A stretch of DNA of 64,000 nt from an uncultured Paracoccaceae bacterium (GTDB taxonomy: Bacteria; Pseudomonadota; Alphaproteobacteria; Rhodobacterales; Rhodobacteraceae), in the NCBI GenBank assembly GCA_951812615.1, contig CATOSU010000002.1, positions 620,001-684,000 on the forward strand, written 5' to 3'. The notes beneath the pieces are model-generated. The model had not been told where the DNA came from, did not search any database, and saw only the letters and a list, made by a program, of their open reading frames with translations. This document shows, piece by piece, positions 1 through 8,616 of this stretch. Numbering within the stretch: position 1 is the first letter of the stretch; each line of letters starts with the position of its first letter. The translations under genes and the position numbers were made by a program.

Positions 1-1
1 G

Positions 2-817
2 GCCGCGGCCCGGATGTGCGGGTACCAGGGCGACCATCATGTCCGGCTGGCGGCCACGGTGGAGTTCATCCACACCGCGACACTGCTGCATGACGACGTG
101 GTCGACGAAAGCGCCCAACGGCGCGGGCGCCCGACCGCGAACCTGCTGTGGGACAACAAATCCAGCGTTCTGGTCGGCGATTACCTCTTTGCCCGCAGTT
201 TCCAGCTGATGGTGGAAACCGGGTCGCTGCGGGTGCTGGACATTCTGGCCAATGCCGCTGCCACTATTGCCGAGGGCGAGGTCCTGCAGCTCAGCGCCGC
301 GCAGAACCTGGCCACCGGCGAAAGCGTCTACCTGCAGGTGGTGCGCGGCAAGACCGCAGCGCTCTTTTCCGCCGCGACCGAGGTCGGCGGGGTGATCGCC
401 GGCGTGGACGAGCGGCAGGTGAAGGCGCTTTTTGATTATGGCGATGCACTGGGCATCGCGTTTCAGATTGCTGATGACCTGCTGGATTATCAGGGCGACG
501 CGGCCGCAACCGGCAAGAATGTCGGTGACGATTTCCGGGAACGCAAGCTGACCCTTCCGGTGATCAAGGCAGTTGCGCAGGCAACGGCCGACGAACGGGC
601 ATTCTGGCAACGCACCATCGAAAAGGGCGATCAGCGTGACGGGGATCTGGAACAGGCGCTGGCGCTGATGGCGAAGTACGGCACGCTGGAGGCCACACGC
701 GAAGATGCAAATAGCTGGGCCGCAACGGCGCAGTCTGCGTTGCAGGCCCTGCCCGCACATCCGATCCGGGATCTGATGCATGACCTGTCGGCCTATGTGG
801 TGTCCCGTCTGGCCTGA
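2..817 (+). CDS. Polyprenyl diphosphate synthase (octaprenyl/decaprenyl type), 5' truncated by window edge
   Basis: Trans-isoprenyl diphosphate synthase that condenses isopentenyl diphosphate onto an allylic primer to make the ubiquinone side chain. The reading frame is open to the left edge, so the N-terminal part (about 60-70 residues, including the usual GGKR region) is missing. The first Asp-rich motif is visible as LLHDDVVDE and the second as IADDLLDY, followed by GKNVGDDFRERKLTLPVI, typical of the long-chain class. GKTAALF between them is also conserved. Whether the product is C40 or C50 cannot be read from the sequence. It converges with ispE, and both end at a tandem hairpin. Confidence 0.93.
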   Translation, partial: AAARMCGYQGDHHVRLAATVEFIHTATLLHDDVVDESAQRRGRPTANLLWDNKSSVLVGDYLFARSFQLMVETGSLRVLDILANAAATIAEGEVLQLSAAQNLATGESVYLQVVRGKTAALFSAATEVGGVIAGVDERQVKALFDYGDALGIAFQIADDLLDYQGDAAATGKNVGDDFRERKLTLPVIKAVAQATADERAFWQRTIEKGDQRDGDLEQALALMAKYGTLEATREDANSWAATAQSALQALPAHPIRDLMHDLSAYVVSRLA

Positions 818-845
818 AGGCGGCGAATGATCGACCAATCGCCCT

Positions 846-889
846 GAAGTCGTCAACGACTTCAAATCAATTCGCTGACGAATTGATTT
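846..889. terminator. Tandem inverted repeats between convergent genes
   Basis: Two perfect stem-loops lie back to back. The first has 7-bp arms GAAGTCG/CGACTTC with loop TCAA (846-863). The second has 11-bp arms AAATCAATTCG/CGAATTGATTT with loop CTGA (864-889). The second overlaps the ispE stop codon (888-890). The position between two converging genes suggests a bidirectional terminator or a 3'-end stabiliser. There is no long U tract. Confidence 0.6.
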
Positions 890-1709
890 ATCGCAACCGG
901 CAATCCGCGACCCACCATTCGGGATGGGACCGGCGCAGGGCGGCTGCGGCGGCCGCAGCATCGGACCGCGCGCCAAACAGGCCGAAACAGGTGGCGCCCG
1001 ATCCCGACATCCGCGCCAGGACACAGCCATCCAGACCGGCAATGTGGGCGAGCACCTCTGCGATGGCCGGTTGCAGGCGGCATGCAGCGGCCTGAAGATC
1101 GTTGCGTTGCTCTTTCAGCCACCCGATCGCTGCGTCCGGACCGCCACCCTCGGGCCACGGTGTCATCGGCGAATTGGATCTCGATTGCAGCGCGGCGAAC
1201 ACCTCCGGTGTCGACAGCGGAATGCCCGGGTTCACCAGCACGGCGTTGAGCGGCTCCATATAGAGCGGCAGGACATAGTCTCCGATCCCCTGCATATGCG
1301 CGGCATGGGCCACCATGCAGACAGGCACATCCGCGCCCAGCACAATCGGATCCAGCGGCGCCGGATGGCCCTCCAGCCGCTCCAGCGCGCGTATCACGGC
1401 CGCAGCGTCGGAAGACCCGCCGCCGATCCCGGCCGCCGCCGGCAGGTTTTTCTCCAGCGCAATGGCCACAGGGGTTCCGAACCGGTCCGCTGCACGCCAG
1501 CAAAGGTTGGTGGCATCCGCAGGCACGCCTGCCGCAAATGGCCCCGACACGGTCAGAGAAACATCGTCGGCCGGCGTTACGACAACACGGTCGCCCACAT
1601 CGGCAAACACCACGTAACTGTCCAGCAGATGATACCCGTCCGACCGCTGACCGGTGACATGCAGCGTCAGATTGATCTTGGCCGGCGCAAATTCCTCAAT
1701 CGTCGCCAT
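888..1709 (-). CDS. ispE: 4-diphosphocytidyl-2-C-methyl-D-erythritol kinase
   Basis: GHMP-family kinase that phosphorylates CDP-methylerythritol at the 2-hydroxyl in the MEP isoprenoid pathway. The 273-residue length fits the family. The N-terminus has the substrate motif FAPAKINLTLHVTGQRSDGYH, and the ATP-binding Gly-rich loop is PAAAGIGGGSSDAAAV at about residues 90-105. The C-terminal GHMP motif ARMSGSGATCFGLF is present. It overlaps the upstream TPR gene by 14 nt, so the two are probably co-transcribed and translationally coupled. A polyprenyl synthase gene converges on it. Confidence 0.96.
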   Translation of the reverse strand: MATIEEFAPAKINLTLHVTGQRSDGYHLLDSYVVFADVGDRVVVTPADDVSLTVSGPFAAGVPADATNLCWRAADRFGTPVAIALEKNLPAAAGIGGGSSDAAAVIRALERLEGHPAPLDPIVLGADVPVCMVAHAAHMQGIGDYVLPLYMEPLNAVLVNPGIPLSTPEVFAALQSRSNSPMTPWPEGGGPDAAIGWLKEQRNDLQAAACRLQPAIAEVLAHIAGLDGCVLARMSGSGATCFGLFGARSDAAAAAAALRRSHPEWWVADCRLR

Positions 1710-3408
1710 TGGCTACGGTCAGGGGCGGTGCGCCCTCCTCGGCCAGGACCTGATCCAGCCCGACCTCCAGCTTGCGACGGATGCGCACCGGGTCGGCTTC
1801 GCCGTCAGTGTCATCGGGGTCGATGAAACTCAGCGCGCGCTTCCACTGGAACTCGGCTTCGCGATTGCGGCCCACGGCCCAGTAGACATCGCCCAGATGG
1901 TCATTCACCACCGGGTCCACCGGCATCAGCTCGACCGCGTTTTCCATGTGGGCAACAGCCTCGCTGAAGCGGCCCAGACGGTACAGAACCCAGCCCAGCG
2001 AATCGACGATATAGCCGCTGTCGGGCCGCGCCGCGACGGCGCGTTCGATCATGTCCAGCGCCTCGTCCAGCTTGGCCTGTTTTTCAACCAGCGAATAGCC
2101 GAGATAGTTCAGCACCTGCGGCTGATCCGGGCGCAGTTCCAGCGCCTTGCGGAAATCGGCCTCGGCGTCGTCCCACTGGTCCAGCCGTTCATGGGCAATG
2201 CCCCGGGCGTAGAGCAGGAACCACTGGGTCGGCGCCCCCTCTTCGGTGAACTGAAGCGACCGGTCATACGCATCGGCCGCCTGTTCGTAGCGCTCCTGCT
2301 GGCGGAACAGATCGCCCAGCGAGGAATGCACCAGTGGCAGAGTGGGGTAATCCAGCGCCAGCCGCTCCAGCACCTCGATCGCCGCATCGGGTTTGGCTGC
2401 GCGGCGCAGCGCTTCGGCCCGGCCCAGTTCGGCAGCGTGGTGATCCGGGCTGGAGGGTGGCACCTGCTTGTAGGTTGCCACCGCCAGATCGTACTGGCCC
2501 AGCTTGTCCAGCAGATCGGCACTCAGCAGGATTGCATCGATATGGCCGGGGCGCAGATACGTGGCCACGCGGGCATAGAGCAGCGAATAGTCGTCGGACG
2601 CTTCGCCGCTCAGCGCCGCACCGACCGAAAAGAACACCTCGGCCATCCCCTCGGCGGCGGAGGTTACATGCGAAAACGGCAGGGTTTCACCGCTGGCCAG
2701 CCGGTCGGCAACGCTGGTCAGACCCGGGTCGAAGCCGGCGCCGAATGTTGTGGCCATCATTTCCAGCGCCTCTGCGTTGCGATCCAGCTGGGACAGGATT
2801 TCGGCCCGCGCCAACGCGCCCCGGCGCGTCATCTGGCTTGACCCGCTGTCTTCGAAGACAACCTCTGCGGCCTCGAAATCACCGATCAGCGCCAGAGCCA
2901 GCGCCTTGTGATACAGGGCAAAACCGCGCAGGCCGTTCTGATCCGAGACGTTGTCGAACTGCGCCATTGCGGCTTCGGCGTCGCCCGCACCCAGTTTCGA
3001 CCACGCTTCCAGCAACCCGTCGACAAGCGGCCCGATACCTTCGGTTTCCAGATCACGGGCCAGCAGCGCGTCGAACGCATCTTCCCCGATCATCCCCGCA
3101 GTCAGCACCATGTTCGCAATCTGGCTGCGCAGGTCCCGGTCAGCCATGATCCGCGCAACCGGCAGTGCCCGGTCCAGCCGGCCCAGCGAAAGCTGAGCCT
3201 GCACCACGTTTTCCATCAGCTCCGGATTGTCCGTGTCCTTTTGCAACGCGCGGGCATAGTACCGCGCTGCGGCTTCAAAATCGCTGGCATAAACGGCCTG
3301 CCGCCCGGCCAGATAAGCCCCTGAAGCCGTGTCAGCGGTGGACGTTGACGGGACCGTGAGTCCCGCAAGAACTGCGGCCAATGCCGCACTGCGAAAGATG
3401 GAATGCAC
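1696..3408 (-). CDS. Secreted/periplasmic tetratricopeptide repeat protein
   Basis: The 570-residue protein starts with a signal peptide (about residues 1-25, hydrophobic AALAAVLAGLTV, ending near STA-DT). The rest is TPR helical pairs: an early one around YARALQKDTDNPELMEN, and a clear C-terminal series with ADAYDRSLQ, AEADFRKALELRPDQPQVLNYLGY and IVDSLGWVLYRLGRFSEAVAHMENAVELMP. This matches the Rhodobacteraceae tetratricopeptide protein commonly found before ispE. It is presumably a protein-interaction scaffold in the cell envelope; no enzymatic domain is visible. It overlaps ispE by 14 nt. Confidence 0.85.
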   Translation of the reverse strand: MHSIFRSAALAAVLAGLTVPSTSTADTASGAYLAGRQAVYASDFEAAARYYARALQKDTDNPELMENVVQAQLSLGRLDRALPVARIMADRDLRSQIANMVLTAGMIGEDAFDALLARDLETEGIGPLVDGLLEAWSKLGAGDAEAAMAQFDNVSDQNGLRGFALYHKALALALIGDFEAAEVVFEDSGSSQMTRRGALARAEILSQLDRNAEALEMMATTFGAGFDPGLTSVADRLASGETLPFSHVTSAAEGMAEVFFSVGAALSGEASDDYSLLYARVATYLRPGHIDAILLSADLLDKLGQYDLAVATYKQVPPSSPDHHAAELGRAEALRRAAKPDAAIEVLERLALDYPTLPLVHSSLGDLFRQQERYEQAADAYDRSLQFTEEGAPTQWFLLYARGIAHERLDQWDDAEADFRKALELRPDQPQVLNYLGYSLVEKQAKLDEALDMIERAVAARPDSGYIVDSLGWVLYRLGRFSEAVAHMENAVELMPVDPVVNDHLGDVYWAVGRNREAEFQWKRALSFIDPDDTDGEADPVRIRRKLEVGLDQVLAEEGAPPLTVANGDD

Positions 3409-3508
3409 CGGTTATCTGCCCTTTGTCGGTTTAGGTAGGGAAAATATGCGTAATGCAGCCCCCGCGCAATGGCGCAGAGGCTTTATCCCAAACCAAAGGT
3501 AGCCCGGA

Positions 3509-5146
3509 TTACATATTCGGGTAGTTCGGTCCGTCGCCGCCCTGCGGCGTGACCCAGGTGATGTTCTGGCTGGGGTCCTTGATGTCGCAGGTTTTGCAGT
3601 GCACGCAGTTCTGGAAGTTGATGACGAAATTGTCGTCGACCACCTCGTAAACGCCGGCCGGGCAGTAACGTTGCGCCGGTTCGGCAAATTTCGGCATGTT
3701 GACCTTCATCGGCACCTCCGGGTCACCCAGATGCAGGTGCGCGGGCTGGCATTCCTCGTGGTTGGTCATCGAGAAGGACACGTTGGTCAGCCGGTCAAAG
3801 CTCAGCGTGCCATCCGGTTTCGGATAGTCGATCGGCTTGTGCAGGCTGGCCTCCTCGGTGGCGGCGGCGTCGGTCTTGCCATGGCCGATGGTGCCGAACA
3901 GCGACAGGCCAAAGAGGCTGTTGGTCCACATGTCGAACCCGCCCATGGCCAGCGACGGCAGCAGGCCCCATTTCGACCACATCGGTTTGACGTTGCGCAC
4001 CTTTTTCAGGTCGGCCCCGATCGGGCCACTGCGCACCTCGTCCTCGTAATCGCTCAGCTCGTCACCGCTGCGGTCGGCCCTGATTGCGGCTATCGCTGCC
4101 TCGGCCGCGGCCTTGCCCGACAGCATTGCGTTGTGGTTGCCCTTGATCCGCGGCACGTTGACCATGCCCACCGAACAGCCCAGCAGCGCCACGCCCGGTG
4201 CCACCATCTTCGGCATCGACTGATACCCGCCTTCGGTGATGGCCCGCGCGCCATAGGCCACGCGTTTGCCGCCCTTCAGCAGGTCGGCCACCATCGGGTG
4301 ATGCTTGAACCGCTGGAATTCCATATACGGGAACAGGTGCGGGTTCTTGTAGTTCAGGTGAACGACAAAGCCGACGTAAACCTGATTATTCTCAAGGTGA
4401 TAGATGAAGGATCCGCCGCCCGCGTTCGATCCCAGCGGCCAGCCCATCGTATGCGTGACGCTGCCTTCGCGGTGCTTGTCCGGGTCGATCTCCCAGATTT
4501 CTTTCATGCCGACGCCGAATTTCTGCGGCTCTTTGCCATCCGACAGGCCGTACTTGCCAATGACCTCCTTGGCCAGCGACCCGCGCACGCCTTCGGAGAG
4601 GAAGACGTATTTGCCATGCAGCTCCATGCCCGGTTCATAGGCCGGGCCGGGGGATCCGTCGGCTTCCTTACCGAACTCGCCGGCCACCACGCCCTTGACC
4701 TCACCGTTTTCGCCGTAAACCAGCTCGGAACAGGCCATACCGGGGAAAATCTCGACACCCATTGCCTCGGCCTGCTCGGCCATCCAGCGGCAGACATTGC
4801 CCATCGATACGATGTAATTGCCGTGGTTCGACATCAGCGGCGGCATCGGCCAGTTCGGCACGCGCAGTTGCCCGGCCTCGCCCAGAACGAAAAACTTGTC
4901 GTCTTTGACGGGCACGTTCAGAGGCGCGCCTTTGTCCTTCCAGTCCGGCATCAGCGCGTCGAGCCCGCAAGGATCCAGCACCGCACCCGACAGGATATGC
5001 GCGCCGACCTCTGACCCCTTTTCCAGAACCACCACGTTGATGTCTTCATCCAGCTGCTTGAGCCGTATCGCAGCAGACAACCCCGCCGGACCGGCCCCCA
5101 CGATGACCACATCGTACTCCATGGATTCGCGTTCAATCTCGGCCAT
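3509..5146 (-). CDS. Electron transfer flavoprotein-ubiquinone oxidoreductase
   Basis: Inner-membrane-associated flavo-iron-sulfur enzyme that passes electrons from reduced ETF (fatty-acid and amino-acid acyl-CoA dehydrogenases) to ubiquinone. The 545-residue length is normal. The FAD dinucleotide motif VVIVGAGPAGLSAA is near residue 13. The C-terminal 4Fe-4S ligands are visible in YCPAGVYE and NCVHCKTCDIKDPSQNI. The start at MAEIERE puts the FAD motif in the expected place. The gene stands alone and is divergent from the EthD-like gene. It could serve the DmdC-like acyl-CoA dehydrogenase further along the window. Confidence 0.97.
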   Translation of the reverse strand: MAEIERESMEYDVVIVGAGPAGLSAAIRLKQLDEDINVVVLEKGSEVGAHILSGAVLDPCGLDALMPDWKDKGAPLNVPVKDDKFFVLGEAGQLRVPNWPMPPLMSNHGNYIVSMGNVCRWMAEQAEAMGVEIFPGMACSELVYGENGEVKGVVAGEFGKEADGSPGPAYEPGMELHGKYVFLSEGVRGSLAKEVIGKYGLSDGKEPQKFGVGMKEIWEIDPDKHREGSVTHTMGWPLGSNAGGGSFIYHLENNQVYVGFVVHLNYKNPHLFPYMEFQRFKHHPMVADLLKGGKRVAYGARAITEGGYQSMPKMVAPGVALLGCSVGMVNVPRIKGNHNAMLSGKAAAEAAIAAIRADRSGDELSDYEDEVRSGPIGADLKKVRNVKPMWSKWGLLPSLAMGGFDMWTNSLFGLSLFGTIGHGKTDAAATEEASLHKPIDYPKPDGTLSFDRLTNVSFSMTNHEECQPAHLHLGDPEVPMKVNMPKFAEPAQRYCPAGVYEVVDDNFVINFQNCVHCKTCDIKDPSQNITWVTPQGGDGPNYPNM

Positions 5147-5366
5147 CTGGCGCTCCTCGTTGCTGTGACCTTTGCGCGGCGGCGCAATAATCTGTCGCGG
5201 ATGATTAGCCGCTGTGCCGTCAACAGGTCAATCGCAACTGAGCGTCACGACACCGCAGCGGCCTCGAATGCGCCGGAATCTCTGCAATACACCCGGAATT
5301 TCCGCCCGTTTTGCGAATTCGGCGTTAAACTCCGAAAGCGACGTTCATGCAAACGGGAGGAATGGC

Positions 5367-5675
5367 ATGGCTGTATCATTACAGGTGATCTATCCGATTA
5401 CGGACGAAACGAGTTTCGACTACGATTATTACTTCAGTACGCATATGGCGCTGGTTGGCGAACATATGGGCGAACACATCCAGTCCACCGTCGTAACCAA
5501 GGGGCTGGCCGGCGGGCCGGACACGCCGCCGGGGATTTACGCCCTTGCAACCATCGTGTTCGCGGATCAGGCCGCCATGGATGCCGGGATGTCCAAGGCC
5601 AGCCCGGTCGTCGGTGACATTCCGAATTTCTACAACGCCCAGCCGACCATGCTGATCGGAGAGGTTATGGGCTGA
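5367..5675 (+). CDS. EthD family protein
   Basis: A 102-residue dimeric alpha/beta-barrel protein of the EthD type. The start at 5367 is preceded by the Shine-Dalgarno-like GGGAGG at 5355-5360 and gives the family's normal short length; the frame stays open upstream without support. Conserved features are the opening VIYP and the FDYDYYFSTHMALVGEHMG segment with its conserved His. Family members are poorly characterised, with links to ether degradation accessory proteins and ABM-type monooxygenases. The function here is unknown. Confidence 0.8.
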   Translation: MAVSLQVIYPITDETSFDYDYYFSTHMALVGEHMGEHIQSTVVTKGLAGGPDTPPGIYALATIVFADQAAMDAGMSKASPVVGDIPNFYNAQPTMLIGEVMG

Positions 5676-5681
5676 AGGCAC

Positions 5682-5719
5682 GGGGGCAGCTTCCAAGGGA
5701 CACCGGATTGACTGCCCCC
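5682..5719 (+). terminator. GC-rich inverted repeat after the EthD-like gene
   Basis: An 8-bp perfect inverted repeat GGGGGCAG (5682-5689) / CTGCCCCC (5712-5719) sits a few bases after the EthD stop, with a 22-nt loop. There is no U run, so termination is plausible but not certain. Confidence 0.4.
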
Positions 5720-5766
5720 GGCATTTCCTGACTGGACGCGACGGTGGTTTTCCGTACCTTCATCCC

Positions 5767-6042
5767 GTGAACAAGCCAGCTCAGACACAGACCACGGATC
5801 AGACGCGCCCACCGGTTTCACGGCTGGTGTTCGGCGACGGAACGCCCCGCAAGGCATTCATAACCGCGCTGGTGGTCGGAACGGTTTTGACGGCCATAAA
5901 TCACGGCGACCTGCTGATGGCTGGCAAGGCGCCGCCGCTGTCGAAAGTCCTGCTGACCTACATTGTCCCCTATTGCGTGACGACATGGGGCGCGGTGACC
6001 GGCAAACTGGCCGCCTGGAAGAAAGCCGGCTCACCGGGCTGA
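5767..6042 (+). CDS. nrtS: NrtS-like small membrane protein (nitrate/nitrite transporter NrtS family)
   Basis: A 91-residue protein with two predicted membrane segments (about residues 29-45 and 60-78). The conserved features TALVVGTVLTAINHGDLLMAG and LLTYIVPYCVTTWGA are the signature of the small NrtS family, which was named for nitrate/nitrite transport in cyanobacteria. Whether this copy transports anything is unproven. It is convergent with soxR, with only 8 nt between the stop codons. Confidence 0.75.
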   Translation: MNKPAQTQTTDQTRPPVSRLVFGDGTPRKAFITALVVGTVLTAINHGDLLMAGKAPPLSKVLLTYIVPYCVTTWGAVTGKLAAWKKAGSPG

Positions 6043-6050
6043 GCGGACGG

Positions 6051-6524
6051 TTATGCGGGGGCAATTTCCGGGCCGGGTCTGTCTTCCATCACGAAACGCG
6101 GTCCGGGTCCGTCCTCGGCGGCCACGTCGTCGGGGTTGTAGAGCTTGCAGTTGGGCAGGCTCAGGCAGCCGCAGCCGATACACCCGTCCAGCCGGTCGCG
6201 CAGCCGTTCCAGTACCGCGATCCGCGCGTCCAGCCGCTCGCGAAACTCGTCCGCCATCGCGGTCCAGTCTGCCTTGGTCGGAGTGCGTCCTCCCGGCAGC
6301 CCGGCCAGCAACTCGCGGATTTCGCCCAGCGAAAACCCGAATTTCTGCGCGATCATGACAAAGCTGAGCCGCCGAAGATCCGCGCGCTGAAACCGCCGCT
6401 GTCCGCCGGAATTGCGCCATGGCCGGATCAGGTTCTGCGCCTCGTAACACCGGATTGCCGACACTGCCAGCCCAGTTCGCGCCGACAGCTCGCCAATGGA
6501 TAACCCGTCTTTTGATTTTGCCAT
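6051..6524 (-). CDS. soxR: Redox-sensitive MerR-family activator SoxR
   Basis: A 157-residue MerR-family regulator that senses redox-cycling compounds through a 2Fe-2S cluster. The N-terminal winged helix LSIGELSARTGLAVSAIRCYEAQNLI is followed by a coiled-coil dimer helix, and the C-terminal cluster ligands are intact in CIGCGCLSLPNCKLYNP. The start at 6524 (MAKSKDG) is preferred over an in-frame ATG 11 codons upstream, because SoxR normally begins just before the helix-turn-helix and the upstream sequence overlaps the likely SoxR box. The gene is divergent from a VOC protein that is probably its target. Confidence 0.92.
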   Translation of the reverse strand: MAKSKDGLSIGELSARTGLAVSAIRCYEAQNLIRPWRNSGGQRRFQRADLRRLSFVMIAQKFGFSLGEIRELLAGLPGGRTPTKADWTAMADEFRERLDARIAVLERLRDRLDGCIGCGCLSLPNCKLYNPDDVAAEDGPGPRFVMEDRPGPEIAPA

Positions 6525-6533
6525 CGAAATACC

Positions 6534-6564
6534 TTGACCTAAAGTTAGGTTTAGCAATTACGGT
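6534..6564 (+). promoter_or_regulatory. SoxR box inside a 19-bp-spacer promoter
   Basis: A -35-like TTGACC (6534-6539) is separated by 19 bp from a weak -10 TACGGT (6559-6564). An 18-bp imperfect palindrome CCTAAAGTTAGGTTTAGC (6538-6555) fills the spacer. Its size and arms (CTAAA...TTTAG) resemble the SoxR consensus, and an over-long spacer is the hallmark of MerR-family activated promoters. It points towards the VOC gene at 6600. Confidence 0.65.
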
Positions 6565-6599
6565 ACAGGGAATCACATATTTCGTCAAAGGAGTTGGCC

Positions 6600-6980
6600 A
6601 TGTCCGTGCAACTGGAACACGTAAACTACACCGTCAAAGACGCCCGAAAGACCGCTGAATGGCTGTGCGACCTGTTTGGCTGGCATATCCGCTGGCAGGG
6701 CGATGCGATCAACGGCGGCTATTCGATCCATGTCGGAAACGAGGACCAGTACGTGGCCGTGTTCCAACCCAAATCGTCAAAGGATAATCCAGAAACCAAC
6801 TATGACACTGTCGGCGGGCTGAACCACATCGCGGTGACGGTGGATGACATCGACGGCATGGAGGCGCGGGTCAAGGAAGCCGGGTTCACACCGCAGAATC
6901 ACGCCAGCTATGAACCCGGTCGCAGGTTCTATTTCCACGACGGCGACAATATCGAATACGAAATCGTGCAATACGACTGA
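6600..6980 (+). CDS. VOC family (glyoxalase/dioxygenase-fold) protein, probable SoxR target
   Basis: A 126-residue vicinal-oxygen-chelate fold protein with two beta-alpha-beta-beta-beta modules. Candidate metal ligands are the His in LEHVNYTV, the His in GLNHIAVTV and the Glu in NIEYEIVQYD. The ATG at 6600 follows AAAGGAG (6587-6593) at ideal spacing, so it is preferred over the in-frame TTG at 6594. The promoter upstream has a MerR-type long spacer with a SoxR-like palindrome, so the protein may help detoxify redox-active compounds. The substrate is unknown. Confidence 0.82.
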   Translation: MSVQLEHVNYTVKDARKTAEWLCDLFGWHIRWQGDAINGGYSIHVGNEDQYVAVFQPKSSKDNPETNYDTVGGLNHIAVTVDDIDGMEARVKEAGFTPQNHASYEPGRRFYFHDGDNIEYEIVQYD

Positions 6981-7116
6981 ATTTCAGGCCCGGCGTCCCG
7001 AAACCGGGGCGGCGGGCATCTCCTGCTTGCTTCCGTCCTCAGTTTCGTTCAGGTACAATCAGAACGATATTTGCGCCCGGCACGCAGGGCGAACTGACGC
7101 GTGGACCTGACAGACA

Positions 7117-7587
7117 ATGGACAAAATCCCGATGACCCCGGCCGGACATGCCGCGCTGGAAACGGAACTGAAACAGCTGAAAACCGAGGAACGCCCGGCT
7201 ATCATCCGTGCGATTGCCGAAGCCCGCGAGCACGGCGACCTTTCCGAAAACGCCGAGTATCATTCAGCGCGTGAAAAACAGTCGTTCATCGAGGGCCGTA
7301 TCAAGGAACTCGAGGCCGTGCTGTCGCTGGCCGAGGTGATCAACCCGTCGAAACTGTCGGGCACGATCAAGTTCGGGGCGAGGGTGACGCTGGTCGACGA
7401 GGACACCGACGAGGAAAAGACCTGGCAGATCGTCGGCGAACACGAAGCCGACATCGAAAGGGGCCTTTTGAACATCAAATCGCCGATTGCGCGGGCTTTG
7501 ATTGGCAAAGACGAAGGCGACAGCGTAGAAGTACGTACGCCGGGCGGGGAGAAATCCTACGAGGTTCTGAAAATCGTCTATTCGTGA
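7117..7587 (+). CDS. greA: Transcription elongation factor GreA
   Basis: A 156-residue factor that rescues backtracked RNA polymerase by stimulating transcript cleavage. The N-terminal coiled coil starts [22 protein letters not shown] and has the tip acidic residues in [18 protein letters not shown]. The C-terminal FKBP-like domain carries [18 protein letters not shown]. Length and motifs match GreA exactly. It is followed after 9 nt by a membrane protein gene in the same direction. Confidence 0.97.
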   Translation: MDKIPMTPAGHAALETELKQLKTEERPAIIRAIAEAREHGDLSENAEYHSAREKQSFIEGRIKELEAVLSLAEVINPSKLSGTIKFGARVTLVDEDTDEEKTWQIVGEHEADIERGLLNIKSPIARALIGKDEGDSVEVRTPGGEKSYEVLKIVYS

Positions 7588-7596
7588 CGGCGGGAT

Positions 7597-8616
7597 ATGT
7601 CCGAAACCCAAAACGAAAATCAGGCAGCCGGCCCAACCCCTCTGGGGATTTATGACCGTCCCAGACGGTCTGCGGTGACAGGTATCGAGATTGCGGCCAT
7701 CGTGCTGACGGTTCTGTGGCTGGGCCTGTCACTGGCGTTTTTCTACGCCATGCCCGAAACCGCATCGGAAAACTTCGACGGGCTGCGGTTTGTCGGCACA
7801 ATGCTGGCCATTTTCATGCCGGTGGCAATGATCTGGGTCGCGGCAACGGCGGCCCGGTCCAGCCGCGTGATGCGGGAAGAAAGCCAGCGTCTGCAGGCCG
7901 CGATCGATGCGATCCGGCAGGCCTATGTCGTGCAGGCCCAGCGCACTGCAATCGGCCCCGAGCCGCTGGTCAGCAAGAAGCTGGACGAAATTGCCGAAGC
8001 GACCCGCAAAACCGAGACCGCGCTGGCGACATTCCAGACCCGGCGCGACGTTTCGCGCGAACGGGCTGCTCCGGCGGAGGGTGACGAAACCTCGGAAGAT
8101 CAGGGCCGGCTGGAACTGGGCACACCGGCCGAGGACCTGTCGCCGCCACTGTCGACCGAAGACCTGATCCGCGCCATGCATTTCCCTGAAACCGTCGAAG
8201 ACGAGGCCGGGTTCGCGGCCCTGCGGCGGGCATTGGCAAACCGGCAGACCGCGCAGCTGATCAATGCCGCGCAGGACGTGCTGACCCTGCTCAGCCAGGA
8301 CGGGATTTACATGGACGACTTGCGCCCGGATCTGGCCCGGCCGGAAATCTGGCGCCAGTTCGCCGCCGGATCGCGGGGCCGCGCGGTGGCTGCGCTGGGC
8401 GGGATCCGGGACCGGTCGTCGCTGGCGCTGACTGCGACGCGGATGAAGCAGGACCCGATCTTCCGCGACGCGGCGCACCACTTCCTGCGCAAGTTCGACG
8501 GCATGCTGGTGGAATTTGAGCCCGGGGCCACCGATTCCGAACTGACCGCGCTCAGCGACACGCGGACGGCCCGTGCTTTCATGCTGCTGGGCCGGGTGAC
8601 CGGGACGTTCAGCTAG
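7597..8616 (+). CDS. Conserved membrane protein of unknown function
   Basis: A 339-residue protein with two N-terminal membrane helices (about residues 28-48 and 65-87). A charged, probably coiled-coil region follows (about 90-150: REESQRLQAAIDAIRQAY... and KKLDEIAEATRKTETAL), then an acidic linker and a helical C-terminal domain (about 185-335). No enzymatic motif is recognised. The arrangement is that of a membrane-anchored cytoplasmic scaffold, common in Rhodobacteraceae genomes. It starts 9 nt after greA, which suggests co-transcription. Confidence 0.75.
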   Translation: MSETQNENQAAGPTPLGIYDRPRRSAVTGIEIAAIVLTVLWLGLSLAFFYAMPETASENFDGLRFVGTMLAIFMPVAMIWVAATAARSSRVMREESQRLQAAIDAIRQAYVVQAQRTAIGPEPLVSKKLDEIAEATRKTETALATFQTRRDVSRERAAPAEGDETSEDQGRLELGTPAEDLSPPLSTEDLIRAMHFPETVEDEAGFAALRRALANRQTAQLINAAQDVLTLLSQDGIYMDDLRPDLARPEIWRQFAAGSRGRAVAALGGIRDRSSLALTATRMKQDPIFRDAAHHFLRKFDGMLVEFEPGATDSELTALSDTRTARAFMLLGRVTGTFS

